Shown piece after piece: positions 34,824-43,981 of a DNA stretch of 64,000 nt. The stretch's first letter is position 1. Every line of letters starts with the position of its first letter. The position numbers and the translations under genes were made by a program. The notes beneath the pieces were generated by a model. That model did no database searches. It saw only the letters and a program-made list of their open reading frames with translations, and had not been told where the DNA came from. Source of the stretch: Virgibacillus litoralis (GTDB taxonomy: Bacteria; Bacillota; Bacilli; Bacillales; Amphibacillaceae); NCBI RefSeq assembly GCF_017873675.1, contig NZ_JAGGKK010000003.1, positions 1 to 64,000 of the forward strand. The letters run 5' to 3'.

Positions 34824-36749
34824 TTAATATTTACGCGCTTTTTTTAGTTGTGTTTCCTTTTCTTCAAACGCTTGAATAATAGATTCCTTTTGGGACACTT
34901 CCGCAACACCTAAATGCCACCATGAATCGTAACCAGCAGTCATTGTTTTAGGGAGTACTTTAATATCAATTAATGTTGATCCTACTTGTTTTTTTGAATC
35001 TTCTAAAGCTTCATGGAGTTGTTCCAATGTTTTTACCTTATAGGTTTTAACACCATATCCCTCTGCACTTTTCGCAAAATCAATTTGGATAATATCCTCT
35101 GTTAGTTGATTGGAATTTTGATTTCTTTTTCTGAACTCTGTTCCGAAACTACCCATTCCGTTGCCCATCTGCAAGTTGTTAATACAGCCAAATCCTGCAT
35201 TATCCATCAAAATAACATTAATTTTTTTGTTTTCTTGAATACTTGTAATGAGTTCCGAATGAAGCATTAGGTAGCTACCGTCACCAACCATGGCGTACAC
35301 TTCTTTATCGGGAGAAGCCATTTTAACTCCTAGCGAACCTGAAATTTCATAACCCATACAGGAATAACCATATTCCATGTGGTAAGTGTTTGGTTCATGG
35401 CTTACCCACATTCGTTGTAGGTCACCAGGAAGGCTTCCTGATGCACCAACAATAATTGCGTCACTAGCGATCGTTTTATTGACCTCACCTATTACCGCTG
35501 TCTGTGTTAGAGAAGAGCCAAGTGCTTCAGCATACTCAGAAAGCTGTTCTTTTGAATAGCCTGAATTCTCAGGGTTAAAATTTTCTGCATGATAATTCGT
35601 TTGACAAAGTCGGTCAAATTCGTTTTGCCATTCACTTTTTGCCTCTTTGATTTCTTTATCGTAAAAAGAACTATAGCTATTTTTATCTAATTCCTCTTCT
35701 AATAAAAGTAATGTTGCTTTGGCATCGGCAACCATTTTTACAGCGTCAAGTTTATTAGCATGGAACGGAGATATATTTATCGTCAAAAATTCTACGGACT
35801 CATTCTTAAATAACTGCTTCGATGCTGTTGTAAAATCTGTAAACCTTGTACCAATCCCTATTATAAGATCTGCATCACCAGCCAATTGATTTGCTGCTAA
35901 ATTTCCCGTAACACCTACTCCACCTAAGTTTAGTTCGTGTGTACTTTTAATTGCACTTTTACCGGCCTGTGTTTCTGCAATTGGTAGATGGTATTTCTCA
36001 GCAAATTTCCTTAGAGTTTCGCCTGATTCAGAATATCTAACCCCACCGCCACAGATGATGATTGGTTTTTTCTTTGATTTTATTAGCTCGATTGCGTCCG
36101 CTAATTCATTATCTGTTGGTTTACGGCGCTCAAAGCGGTGAACCCGCTTCTTAAAAAAGTAATCAGGATAATCATATGCTTCCCCTTGGACATCTTGAGG
36201 CAAAGCAATAGTTACTGCACCTGTGTTACCAGAGTCTGTTAGGACACGCATTGCATTAATCATGGCCGACATTAATTGTTCTGGCCTTTCAACACGGTCC
36301 CAATATTTACTTACTGGTCGGAATGCATCATTTGTCGAGATACTCGCATCATGCGTTTGTTCTACCTGTTGTAAAACTGGGTTCGGTTGCCTAGTAGCAA
36401 ACGTATCCCCTGGGAGTAATAGTAACGGGATATTATTTGCTGTAGCTGTTGCTGCAGCAGTAATCATATTCGCTGAACCCGGTCCAACAGAGGATGTACA
36501 AGCAATCAGCTTCTTTTGATGATTTTGTTTTGCAAAAGCCATGGCTGCATGTGCCATTCCTTGTTCATTTCTCCCTTGGTACACTTCTAATTCATCACTG
36601 TATTCTTCCAATGCCTGGCCCATTCCAAGTACATTCCCGTGGCCAAATATGGTAAATATGCCTTTAAATAATTTATGTTCGTTTCCATCAATTCCCATAT
36701 ATTGTTGATTCAAAAATTTAATTAAAGCCTGAGCGGTTGTTAGCATCAT
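34824..36749 (-). CDS. iolD: 3D-(3,5/4)-trihydroxycyclohexane-1,2-dione hydrolase
   Basis: Thiamine-diphosphate enzyme of 641 residues that opens the ring to 5-deoxy-glucuronate. The order is pyrimidine-binding domain (Glu in [16 protein letters not shown] context), central Rossmann-like domain with ICGGGVRYS, and PP domain with [16 protein letters not shown] and a ThDP motif through [19 protein letters not shown] start after TAGGGGTGATAT. Third step of the inositol pathway. Confidence 0.95.
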   Translation of the reverse strand: MMLTTAQALIKFLNQQYMGIDGNEHKLFKGIFTIFGHGNVLGMGQALEEYSDELEVYQGRNEQGMAHAAMAFAKQNHQKKLIACTSSVGPGSANMITAAATATANNIPLLLLPGDTFATRQPNPVLQQVEQTHDASISTNDAFRPVSKYWDRVERPEQLMSAMINAMRVLTDSGNTGAVTIALPQDVQGEAYDYPDYFFKKRVHRFERRKPTDNELADAIELIKSKKKPIIICGGGVRYSESGETLRKFAEKYHLPIAETQAGKSAIKSTHELNLGGVGVTGNLAANQLAGDADLIIGIGTRFTDFTTASKQLFKNESVEFLTINISPFHANKLDAVKMVADAKATLLLLEEELDKNSYSSFYDKEIKEAKSEWQNEFDRLCQTNYHAENFNPENSGYSKEQLSEYAEALGSSLTQTAVIGEVNKTIASDAIIVGASGSLPGDLQRMWVSHEPNTYHMEYGYSCMGYEISGSLGVKMASPDKEVYAMVGDGSYLMLHSELITSIQENKKINVILMDNAGFGCINNLQMGNGMGSFGTEFRKRNQNSNQLTEDIIQIDFAKSAEGYGVKTYKVKTLEQLHEALEDSKKQVGSTLIDIKVLPKTMTAGYDSWWHLGVAEVSQKESIIQAFEEKETQLKKARKY

Positions 36750-36806
36750 CTATATCACCCCTAGATAGTATTAGTTAAAGCCTGATCACTCCCTGTTAAT
36801 AAATGA

Positions 36807-38261
36807 TTACCAGCGTGCAGTAACTACTTTTTTCCTTGTATAAAAGTTAACTCCATCTTTTCCATTCGCATGTAGATCTCCGTAGAAAGAATCCTTCCAA
36901 CCTGAGAATGGGAAGAAAGCCATAGGAGCTGGAACACCTATATTAACTCCAAGCATTCCTGCATCAATTGTTTCACGGAATTTTCTTACACTACCACCAT
37001 GTTTAGTGAATATGCATGCACCATTAGCGAATTTAGACTGGTTAGTGAGTTCCACTCCATCTTCCAAGTTTTTCACACGAGTGATGGAAAGTACTGGAGC
37101 AAAAACTTCATCCTGCCAAATTTTCATTTCACTTGTTACATTGTCAAAAATAGTAGGACCAACGAAATAACCTTTATCTTGAATGCCTTTATCATTTCGG
37201 CCGTCTCTAACTAAACGAGCACCTTCACTTTCACCTTTTTCAATATATTGAAGTGTTTTTTCTTTATGTTGATCGCGGATAACTGGACCTAAGAATACAC
37301 CTTCATCTAAACCATTTCCAATTTTGATTTCATTAGATTTTTCAACAAGTAGCTCGATAAATTTATCTGCAATTCCCTCTTCAACTGCTACAACAGAACA
37401 AGCCATACACCTTTCACCTGCAGAACCGAAAGCCGCATTAACAATTTGAGTAGTGGCGTTTTCTAAATCTGCATCGTTTAGTACGATTGAATGGTTTTTT
37501 GCTCCTGATAATGCTTGAACACGCTTTAAATTTTCTGAACCTTTTTTATAAACATATTCTGCAACTGGTTGCGAACCTACAAATGAAATTGCTTTCACTT
37601 TTTTATTTTCAAGAAGCCCATTTACTACATCATGCGCACCGTGAACAATATTGAATACCCCTTTTGGTAGTCCAGCCTCTTCTAAAAGCTCTGCTAGGCG
37701 ATTCGCAAGTAACGGTGTACGTTCGGAAGGCTTTAAGACAAATGTATTACCAGTTGCGATAGCCATTGGGAACATCCAGCATGGAACCATCATTGGAAAG
37801 TTAAATGGAGTTATCCCACCAACTACTCCAATTGGATAACGATACTCACCTGATTCAAGCCCGGTAGCAATAGAGGATAACTGGGAACCCATCATTAATG
37901 TTGGTGCTCCAGCAGCAAATTCTACACACTCAATACCTCGGAGCACTTCACCTTGAGCCTCTTTGAAATTTTTACCATTTTCTATAGTTATAATCTCTGC
38001 TAATTCATCCCAGTGGTCTACGAGTAATTGTTGATATTTAAATAGGATGCGTGCTCTTTTAGGAACAGCAGTTTCACTCCATCCGGTGAACGCGGATGCT
38101 GCAATCTCTACTGCCTGGTCAAGATCCTCTCTAGTAGAAATAGGTACTTTAGCAATAACTTCACCAGTAGCAGGGTTATAAACAGATTCTGTTTTCTCCG
38201 CATTTGATTCGATCCATTCTCCATTTACGTAATTCTTTAATGTTTTGTTTGTGTTTGTCAT
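36807..38261 (-). CDS. iolA: Methylmalonate-semialdehyde dehydrogenase (CoA-acylating)
   Basis: Aldehyde dehydrogenase superfamily, 484 residues. It converts malonate semialdehyde to acetyl-CoA in the last step of inositol breakdown. NAD-site [15 protein letters not shown], Glu/Cys centre [11 protein letters not shown] and [16 protein letters not shown] with the catalytic Cys, and the MMSDH-type ending [26 protein letters not shown] start 15 bp upstream is in frame, but GGAGG clearly serves ATG 38261. It sits between iolC and iolD. Confidence 0.95.
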   Translation of the reverse strand: MTNTNKTLKNYVNGEWIESNAEKTESVYNPATGEVIAKVPISTREDLDQAVEIAASAFTGWSETAVPKRARILFKYQQLLVDHWDELAEIITIENGKNFKEAQGEVLRGIECVEFAAGAPTLMMGSQLSSIATGLESGEYRYPIGVVGGITPFNFPMMVPCWMFPMAIATGNTFVLKPSERTPLLANRLAELLEEAGLPKGVFNIVHGAHDVVNGLLENKKVKAISFVGSQPVAEYVYKKGSENLKRVQALSGAKNHSIVLNDADLENATTQIVNAAFGSAGERCMACSVVAVEEGIADKFIELLVEKSNEIKIGNGLDEGVFLGPVIRDQHKEKTLQYIEKGESEGARLVRDGRNDKGIQDKGYFVGPTIFDNVTSEMKIWQDEVFAPVLSITRVKNLEDGVELTNQSKFANGACIFTKHGGSVRKFRETIDAGMLGVNIGVPAPMAFFPFSGWKDSFYGDLHANGKDGVNFYTRKKVVTARW

Positions 38262-38322
38262 AAATAATTCCTCCAATATTTTTGTTAAACTAATATGATG
38301 TGTACTCTTTATTTTGGAAGGG

Positions 38323-39315
38323 TTATAATTTTTCTGCTCCCCCTATAAATTTATCAATTTCGTCTGTAGATGGCATGGCATCTGAACAACTATGCTTTGA
38401 GATGACAATTGATGCAGAGGCACTACCATATTCCATTGCTTTTGATATTTCCCAGTCATGTAACAATCCATAAATAAATGCCGAGGCATAGGAATCACCA
38501 GCACCAAATGTTTTGAGAACTTTAGTCTTGAAAATACCGCCTTTGTGTGAGGTACCGTCCTTCATATATGTAATAGATCCACCGGCACCATGTTTAATCA
38601 CAACGACCTCTGCTTTATAGTCAAACCATTTTTGTGCAGTAATGTGATCGCTTGTCTCATGTGTTTGATATTTCTCCATCATACCGAACTCTTCACGAGT
38701 ACCTATAATAACGTCACTTTTTTCTGCAACCAGGTTATAGTAAGTGGCTGTCTCTTTTGACGATTTCCATGTATATGGACGATAATCTAAGTCAAAGATA
38801 ACGACAACTCCATGCTTAAGCGCATAGTCAATTGCTGAAAAAACAGCCTCTCTTGAGGGACTCGCTGCGAGCGCCGTTCCGGAAACCAAGAGTGCTTTTG
38901 ACTTTTTAATATATTCTTCTGAAACTTCATCTGTATTTAGTAGCAAATCTGCTACGTTGTCACGATACATCAATATACTGCATTCCTCTGGGCTTAGGAT
39001 TTCTGTGAATGCCAATCCAGTCACTGCGCCAGTATCATCTACGGCAATATTCGATGTGTCTATATTATCTTTTTTTAAATACTGCACTATAAAATTACCC
39101 ATTTGGTCATCGGATACTTTGCCAATAAAACCGCTTTTCAACCCAAGTCTTGAGGCGCCAATCGCAATATTGGCAGGTGATCCCCCAACATACTTATTGA
39201 AAGACATCGTCTCATCCATTGGACGGTTAAATTCATTTGCATTCAAATCAATACATAGGCGACCAATTCCTATTAAGTCTATTGGTCTATCTTGTTTAAA
39301 ATTAAGTTGATACAT
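38323..39315 (-). CDS. iolC: 5-dehydro-2-deoxygluconokinase
   Basis: PfkB/ribokinase-family kinase of 330 residues that phosphorylates 2-deoxy-5-keto-gluconate. It shows [16 protein letters not shown] at the N-terminus, the substrate motif [16 protein letters not shown] and the C-terminal anion-hole motif [17 protein letters not shown] with catalytic Asp. IolJ aldolase, the next enzyme, is not in the window. Confidence 0.95.
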   Translation of the reverse strand: MYQLNFKQDRPIDLIGIGRLCIDLNANEFNRPMDETMSFNKYVGGSPANIAIGASRLGLKSGFIGKVSDDQMGNFIVQYLKKDNIDTSNIAVDDTGAVTGLAFTEILSPEECSILMYRDNVADLLLNTDEVSEEYIKKSKALLVSGTALAASPSREAVFSAIDYALKHGVVVIFDLDYRPYTWKSSKETATYYNLVAEKSDVIIGTREEFGMMEKYQTHETSDHITAQKWFDYKAEVVVIKHGAGGSITYMKDGTSHKGGIFKTKVLKTFGAGDSYASAFIYGLLHDWEISKAMEYGSASASIVISKHSCSDAMPSTDEIDKFIGGAEKL

Positions 39316-39343
39316 GAAATACCCCCGGATTATAGAATAATTT

Positions 39344-40162
39344 TTAACTATTTTTTATGACATTTTCAAATAACCATTCATGATCTGGATCGTTATGAAA
39401 TTTCCAAGTTCGAACAGGACCAGCCATAACATTTAGGTAATAAGATTCATAACCTGGGACTGAAGAAACTGGATGGTAGCCTTCCGGAACAAGTACGACA
39501 TTTTGATTCTCTACACTCAATGTTTCATTCAAACTCCGGTTATCATTATAAACCCGCTGGAACACAAAACCTTGTTTTGGATTTATTTCATGGTAATAAG
39601 TTTCTTCTAAGTAAGACTCACTTGGAAGATTATTCTGATCATGCTTATGTGGTGGATAACTTGATGTATTTCCATCCGGCGTAAACACTTCTACTACAAG
39701 CAAACTGTCAGCAGGTACTTGCTCAGGAAGAATATTATGAATTTGCCTAGACATTTTACCATGGCCACGATCCTCAACACCTACATCCTTGGAAGAAATT
39801 AATCGTGTTGGATGGTTTCCTTTCCCGGGTGCCGTGCATACTGCTAGATTTAGGTCAGTTAGAGCAGTGACTGCGACTGTTTCTTTGGTCGTTACATAAA
39901 CAGAATAAGGCGGAATTTTTTCAAATACACTCATTCGTTCCCCTATATTTTTATATTCTTGATCTGAAGTTTTCACATCAGCCTTACCGGTTAATAAAAC
40001 AAAGCAGGCTTCATCTTCTTGCGTTTTTCTTGCTAGGGTCTCACCTTTCTTTAACAAGAAAACTTCAAATCCTACATATTCCCACGCTGCGGACTCGGGG
40101 GTGACAGATAGAATCTTTCCTTCGTTATCTCGCCCATTTGGTTTTACTATTAGCTTTGACAT
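39344..40162 (-). CDS. iolB: 5-deoxy-glucuronate isomerase
   Basis: Bicupin enzyme of 272 residues. It starts SKLIVKPNGRDNEGKILSV and contains the metal-binding region YPPHKHDQNNLPSESYLEETYYHE with His-x-His and Glu. Isomerises 5-deoxy-glucuronate to 2-deoxy-5-keto-gluconate. The frame is open further upstream, but AGGAGGTC 6 nt before ATG 40162 fixes the start and agrees with family length. It follows iolG. Confidence 0.95.
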   Translation of the reverse strand: MSKLIVKPNGRDNEGKILSVTPESAAWEYVGFEVFLLKKGETLARKTQEDEACFVLLTGKADVKTSDQEYKNIGERMSVFEKIPPYSVYVTTKETVAVTALTDLNLAVCTAPGKGNHPTRLISSKDVGVEDRGHGKMSRQIHNILPEQVPADSLLVVEVFTPDGNTSSYPPHKHDQNNLPSESYLEETYYHEINPKQGFVFQRVYNDNRSLNETLSVENQNVVLVPEGYHPVSSVPGYESYYLNVMAGPVRTWKFHNDPDHEWLFENVIKNS

Positions 40163-40230
40163 TTTTGACCTCCTAATAGGTTTTTTAGATAAGAGCTTAA
40201 TTTTTTTGGAAATGTTACACCTAACAAACA

Positions 40231-41262
40231 CTAAACTTTTACTGAACTATTTAGGTTAATTTCTGAAAGTTTAACTGTTCTATTTTCGTTAGCTGATATT
40301 TTTGCAGCTAAAGCAAGAGCTTCCGCCTTAAGTCCATCATCTGCTCCACAGAGTAATTCCGTATTATCTAATATTGAGGATGCAAATTCATTAACTTCAT
40401 CAACATACGCATCCATATATCTCTCAAGAAAAAAGTACTTTGGTAGCTCGCTTGCTACTTGTTCTTTGGTGCTAATTTGTATATTAGTTTGTTTTTCATT
40501 CTCTACGGTAACAAGTCCCTTGTTTCCAAACACTTCAATCCGTTGATCATATCCGTAAACAGCTTGCCTGCTATTGTCAATAACACCTAAAGAACCATCC
40601 TCAAATGTAACAGTAATAATTGCTGTATCGACATCATCATTTCTCAAAAAGCTGTCATCTATTAAGTTTGCAGCTTTCACCGATATCTCTTCTACCTCTT
40701 GTCCGGAGAGATATCGAATCATATCAAAATCGTGAATAGTCATATCCATAAACATTCCCCCAGATTTTTTGATATAACTTTCTGGTGGTGCCTCAGGGTC
40801 ACGGGAGGTAATTTTAATGATATGAGGGGTTCCAACTTTGCCTGCTCTCACACTTTCATAGGCCTTTCTAAAATGTTTGTCGTACCTTCGATTAAATCCA
40901 ATTTGAAATTTGACTCCAGCTTTTTTAACTACTTCTAAAGCTGAGTGTGTTTCTTGAATATTCATGCTTATTGGTTTTTCACAAAAAATATGTTTCCCAG
41001 CGTTTGCTGCCTTTTTAATAAAATCGACATGTGTATCCGTACTTGAACAAATAAAAACAGCATCGATTTCTGGGTCTGCAAAAATTCCCTCTGAATTCGT
41101 CGTAATAATTGGGACTTCATGCGCTAGTGTAGTTCCCTCTAGATTTTCTATATAAATATCTGATATAGCTATTAACTCAACTCTGTTTGAATTGATTGCA
41201 TTCCGAGCATGAAGTTGTCCTATCCTGCCAGCCCCGATAATTCCTATTTTCAGCTTTTTCAA
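40231..41262 (-). CDS. iolG: Inositol 2-dehydrogenase
   Basis: Gfo/Idh/MocA family oxidoreductase of 343 residues, the first pathway enzyme (myo-inositol to scyllo-inosose, NAD+). Rossmann motif GIIGAGRIGQLHA, the EKP motif in HIFCEKPIS, and the catalytic MDMTIHDFDMIRYL with Asp and His match IolG. It is the first gene of the operon. TTG start with AAGGAGG ahead. A promoter and two cre-like sites lie just upstream. Confidence 0.93.
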   Translation of the reverse strand: MKKLKIGIIGAGRIGQLHARNAINSNRVELIAISDIYIENLEGTTLAHEVPIITTNSEGIFADPEIDAVFICSSTDTHVDFIKKAANAGKHIFCEKPISMNIQETHSALEVVKKAGVKFQIGFNRRYDKHFRKAYESVRAGKVGTPHIIKITSRDPEAPPESYIKKSGGMFMDMTIHDFDMIRYLSGQEVEEISVKAANLIDDSFLRNDDVDTAIITVTFEDGSLGVIDNSRQAVYGYDQRIEVFGNKGLVTVENEKQTNIQISTKEQVASELPKYFFLERYMDAYVDEVNEFASSILDNTELLCGADDGLKAEALALAAKISANENRTVKLSEINLNSSVKV

Positions 41263-41296
41263 ACGTTTTCCTCCTTAATAATAGTAAAGAGTCTCG

Positions 41297-41310
41297 AGAA
41301 AGCGCTTAAC
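41297..41310 (-). promoter_or_regulatory. Second cre/LacI-type element before iolG
   Basis: On the minus strand GTTAAGCGCTTTCT, with the perfect AAGCGCTT core, lies about 35 bp before the iolG start. It could be a weaker cre or the operator of the downstream LacI regulator; the two motif types overlap. Confidence 0.55.
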
Positions 41311-41337
41311 CAAAATATAAAAATATATAAATTGAAT

Positions 41338-41385
41338 TGAAAACGCTAACATTTTTATCATACATTAATTTATTGCGTTTAGCAA
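41338..41385 (-). promoter_or_regulatory. iol operon promoter with overlapping cre site
   Basis: TTGCTA (41380-41385) and TATGAT (41357-41362) are separated by 17 nt, a strong sigma-A promoter. Starting 5 bp downstream of the -10 box, TGTTAGCGTTTTCA (41338-41351, perfect cre in either direction: TGAAAACGCTAACA) would cover the transcription start. CcpA binding there should block initiation. Confidence 0.8.
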
Positions 41386-41491
41386 TTTCGAATAATTAAA
41401 ATAATCCCTAAATTATTCACGGCTTTTCAGAAATAGACTAATAATGCCTATATATAAGGTTTTCACGTAAATCTTTAGTTCTCTAAATAAG

Positions 41492-41690
41492 TGAAAAAAA
41501 GAGGACTTCATTAAGTTTTACACTTAATGAAAATCCCCTAAAATGATTCCGATCATTTTTTAGTTGGGGTATTTTCATTATCTATTGTTAAAGTTGGTTT
41601 AATGGTAGTGTGCTTTCTCAAGTTCACCGCCATGAATGCAAATCCTAATTCATTTTCTACGTTTTCTTCGCCCCTTCTTTTAAACAATTT
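41492..41690 (-). pseudogene. Transposase C-terminal remnant with terminator
   Basis: A 46-codon fragment (41553-41690) reads RRGEENVENELGFAFMAVNL then RKHTTIKP, the typical tail of a DDE transposase of the IS5/IS1182-like group. It is followed by hairpin TTCATTAAG/CTTAATGAA and a T-run (41492-41531). The rest of the element is gone. Confidence 0.65.
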
Positions 41691-41841
41691 TTTTCAGAAG
41701 AATTGTTGTCATAATAGTTGTTTTTTTCTTATTTATTCAATAAAGGAAAGCCATAGAACGAATCAAATAATAGTAAACTCTCAAGATGTTTTTAAGCATA
41801 AAGATGTAACAGTGACATTTTTATGCTTAAAGTTAAAGACA

Positions 41842-41871
41842 TAAAAAAACCACCAAATATGTATTGGTGGA
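41842..41871 (-). terminator. Terminator of ssrA
   Basis: CCACCAA, loop, TTTGGTGG followed by seven T on the minus strand. The 5' arm is shared with the tmRNA CCA end. Confidence 0.85.
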
Positions 41872-42230
41872 GACGGTGGGAATCGAACCCACGTCCAGAG
41901 ATATCGCCACTCAGGCTTCTACGAGTGTAGTTGGTATATTCTCATTCACTAGCACGTCAGCCTACCAACAGGCTTCCGTGTAGCTAGTCTGATTAGTTTC
42001 AACTATCATCCTCAGACGGTGAATGACAGTGTAGCCCGCTTCATTTGAGACCCTTCACTCTGCCACACGGGCGATAGCAGGAAGGATCGCTTTAGCAGTG
42101 CTTAGGCAGCTGCTAGAGCTGGTGAATTATTTTCTTCGCCAGTTATATTTAGGCAATTAACGTTTTACGAGCCGTAACCTCGACGCGCGACCTGAGCTCA
42201 ATCTATCCCTGTCGAATCCGTAACGTCCCC
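41865..42230 (-). ncRNA. ssrA: tmRNA (ssrA)
   Basis: A 366-nt transfer-messenger RNA. The 5' end GGGGACGTTACGGATTCGAC pairs with the 3' end, which carries GGTTCGATTCCCACCGTCTC and an encoded CCA (T-arm GTTCGATTC). The internal tag frame reads GGC GAA GAA AAT AAT TCA CCA GCT CTA GCA GCT GCC TAA, giving the proteolysis tag A-GEENNSPALAAA. It rescues stalled ribosomes together with SmpB, whose gene lies 118 bp upstream. Confidence 0.97.
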
Positions 42231-42306
42231 ATTTAAAGGAGAATCGCTTGGAATAGAACGAGCAATTATCTTATTTGATGTCGTTTATCTTCTGACGACA
42301 CTTCTT

Positions 42307-42334
42307 ATTATACCATAATCAATGCTAAAATCAA
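42307..42334 (-). promoter_or_regulatory. ssrA promoter
   Basis: TTGATT and TATAAT are 16 nt apart with extended -10 TGG. Transcription would begin about 70 nt before the mature tmRNA 5' end, implying 5' processing. Confidence 0.75.
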
Positions 42335-42347
42335 GCCCTGGAAGGTT

Positions 42348-42812
42348 TTACCTCATGTTGTCCTTGATAGCACGATCAACATCACGTTTCATCTGTTTGC
42401 GTTTCAAGTCTTCACGTTTGTCGTATTTCTTTTTCCCTTTTCCAAGTCCGATTAATACTTTCGCAACGCCGTTTTTAATATAGACTTTTAAAGGAACAAG
42501 TGCATATCCTTGCTGTTGTGTTAACCCAATCAATTTATCTATTTCCTTGCGATGTAAAAGCAATTTACGAGTTCGTGTTGGATCATGGTTATACCGGTTC
42601 CCCTGTTCATATGTTGCGATATGCAAATTAATCAGTTTTACTTCACCACGATCAATTCTCGCGTGGGAATCCTTAATATTTACCCGGCCGGCACGAATTG
42701 ACTTGATTTCAGTTCCTTGTAAGACAATTCCTGCTTCATAGGTATCTTCTATAAAATAATCGTGTGACGCTTTTCTGTTTTTAGCGATTTCGTTTCCTTT
42801 TCCTTTAGGCAT
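42348..42812 (-). CDS. smpB: SsrA-binding protein
   Basis: A 154-residue tmRNA partner of normal length. Conserved pieces are [37 protein letters not shown] and the C-terminal basic tail [17 protein letters not shown], which enters the ribosomal mRNA channel. It is separated from rnr by a ZIP transporter gene rather than adjoining it directly. Confidence 0.97.
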   Translation of the reverse strand: MPKGKGNEIAKNRKASHDYFIEDTYEAGIVLQGTEIKSIRAGRVNIKDSHARIDRGEVKLINLHIATYEQGNRYNHDPTRTRKLLLHRKEIDKLIGLTQQQGYALVPLKVYIKNGVAKVLIGLGKGKKKYDKREDLKRKQMKRDVDRAIKDNMR

Positions 42813-42890
42813 ACCGAACTTCCTCCTACTCCTTGCGTGAACCTTATTTTATCAAACTATCTGTAATTATTCCAGTTGTTAAAAGTGACA

Positions 42891-42927
42891 AGAAAAATTT
42901 AGGGCTGTTACCCAATCGGCACAGCCC
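42891..42927 (-). terminator. Terminator of the ZIP transporter gene
   Basis: GGGCTGT and ACAGCCC pair across 12 nt, followed on the minus strand by TAAATTTTTC. Confidence 0.75.
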
Positions 42928-42933
42928 ACAAAG

Positions 42934-43743
42934 CTATAATATCAATAATAAACTGACTGCCATTACGGCCATTCCACTAATTAATCCATAAATTGATACA
43001 TGTGCTTCATCATACTTCTTTGCCGCCGGCAGTAGTTCATCTAGCGAGATAAACACCATAATACCTGCTACGCCAGCAAAGATAACACCAAATGTTATTT
43101 CACTTAAGAATGGCATGAGTACTAAGAAAGCAACAACAGCTCCTATTGGCTCAGCCAATCCTGACAGGAACGATAAACGAAATGCCTTTTTCTTGTCATT
43201 CGTTGCATAATAAATTGGGACTGATACGGCAATTCCTTCTGGTATGTTATGAATTGCGACCGCAATTGCAATTGCCAAACCCAATCCTGGGTCCTGTAAA
43301 GTAGAAACAAATGTAGCTATCCCCTCTGGAAAGTTATGAATGCCAATAGCCAGTGCAGTAAATACACCCATTTTAAGCAAGGCAGGATCATTCACGGCAC
43401 TACCGTTTTTTCGCATATCCTCAATCTTTTTTAATTCATGCGGATTTGACTGTTTTGGAATAAAACGGTCAATTATTGCAATTAGTGCAATTCCAGCAAA
43501 AAAGGATCCTACTGTAAGCCAGCTTCCACTCTGTTCACCAAGTTCTCCAACTAATGATTCTTTTGCTTTTACAAAAATATCAACAAACGATACATAAATC
43601 ATCACGCCTGCCGAAAAGCCTAAAGCAAAGGATAAAAATTTTGTATTCGTCGTTTTTGCAAAGAATGCCAACAAACTTCCTATACCTGTTGCCAGACCCG
43701 CAAAAAGCGTAAATAGAAATGCTAATATTAGATCATGTGACAT
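42934..43743 (-). CDS. ZIP family divalent metal transporter (ZupT-like)
   Basis: A 269-residue polytopic membrane protein with eight predicted helices. The metal pathway motifs HNFPEGIATFVS and HNIPEGIAVSVPIYYA carry the paired His/Glu of ZIP helices IV and V. The cytosolic loop has FIPKQSNPHELKK. It imports zinc or other divalent ions. It lies between rnr and smpB, normally contiguous, with its own terminator, so it is probably an independent insertion. Confidence 0.9.
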   Translation of the reverse strand: MSHDLILAFLFTLFAGLATGIGSLLAFFAKTTNTKFLSFALGFSAGVMIYVSFVDIFVKAKESLVGELGEQSGSWLTVGSFFAGIALIAIIDRFIPKQSNPHELKKIEDMRKNGSAVNDPALLKMGVFTALAIGIHNFPEGIATFVSTLQDPGLGLAIAIAVAIHNIPEGIAVSVPIYYATNDKKKAFRLSFLSGLAEPIGAVVAFLVLMPFLSEITFGVIFAGVAGIMVFISLDELLPAAKKYDEAHVSIYGLISGMAVMAVSLLLIL

Positions 43744-43926
43744 TCAGCTTTTCTCCTTCTTTGTTGTCCGAATTAATAAATGTTTACCTAAGGAAACATT
43801 TATAGTAACAGTTACATTTTATTCTATTGGGGAACAAAATGCAACCAGAATTGTTCGACTAGTAACCTCGGCATTCGACAATCCTTTATAGTGAATGTCG
43901 CAGTTGCACTTATGCAGTAATAAAAA
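43744..43926. repeat. Intergenic region with degenerate hairpin-repeat copy
   Basis: At about 43869-43922 CTCGGCATTCGACAATCC and then AGTTGCACTTATGCAGTAAT match the double-hairpin repeat family seen at 52.7 and 61.9 kb. The second hairpin is lost. No gene is present. Confidence 0.6.
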
Positions 43927-43962
43927 GACTGATACGGAGCAACATTCTGCCCCATATCAGTC
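43920..43962 (-). terminator. Terminator of rnr
   Basis: GACTGATA pairs with TATCAGTC, with further inner pairing, and is followed by TTTTTA on the minus strand. Confidence 0.8.
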
Positions 43963-43981
43963 ATTGTTGTAAGCTATTCCC

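Noticed and set aside
41602-41844. 80-residue plus-strand ORF
   Set aside because: It lies antisense over the transposase remnant, and its Cys/Phe-rich sequence is typical of a shadow frame.
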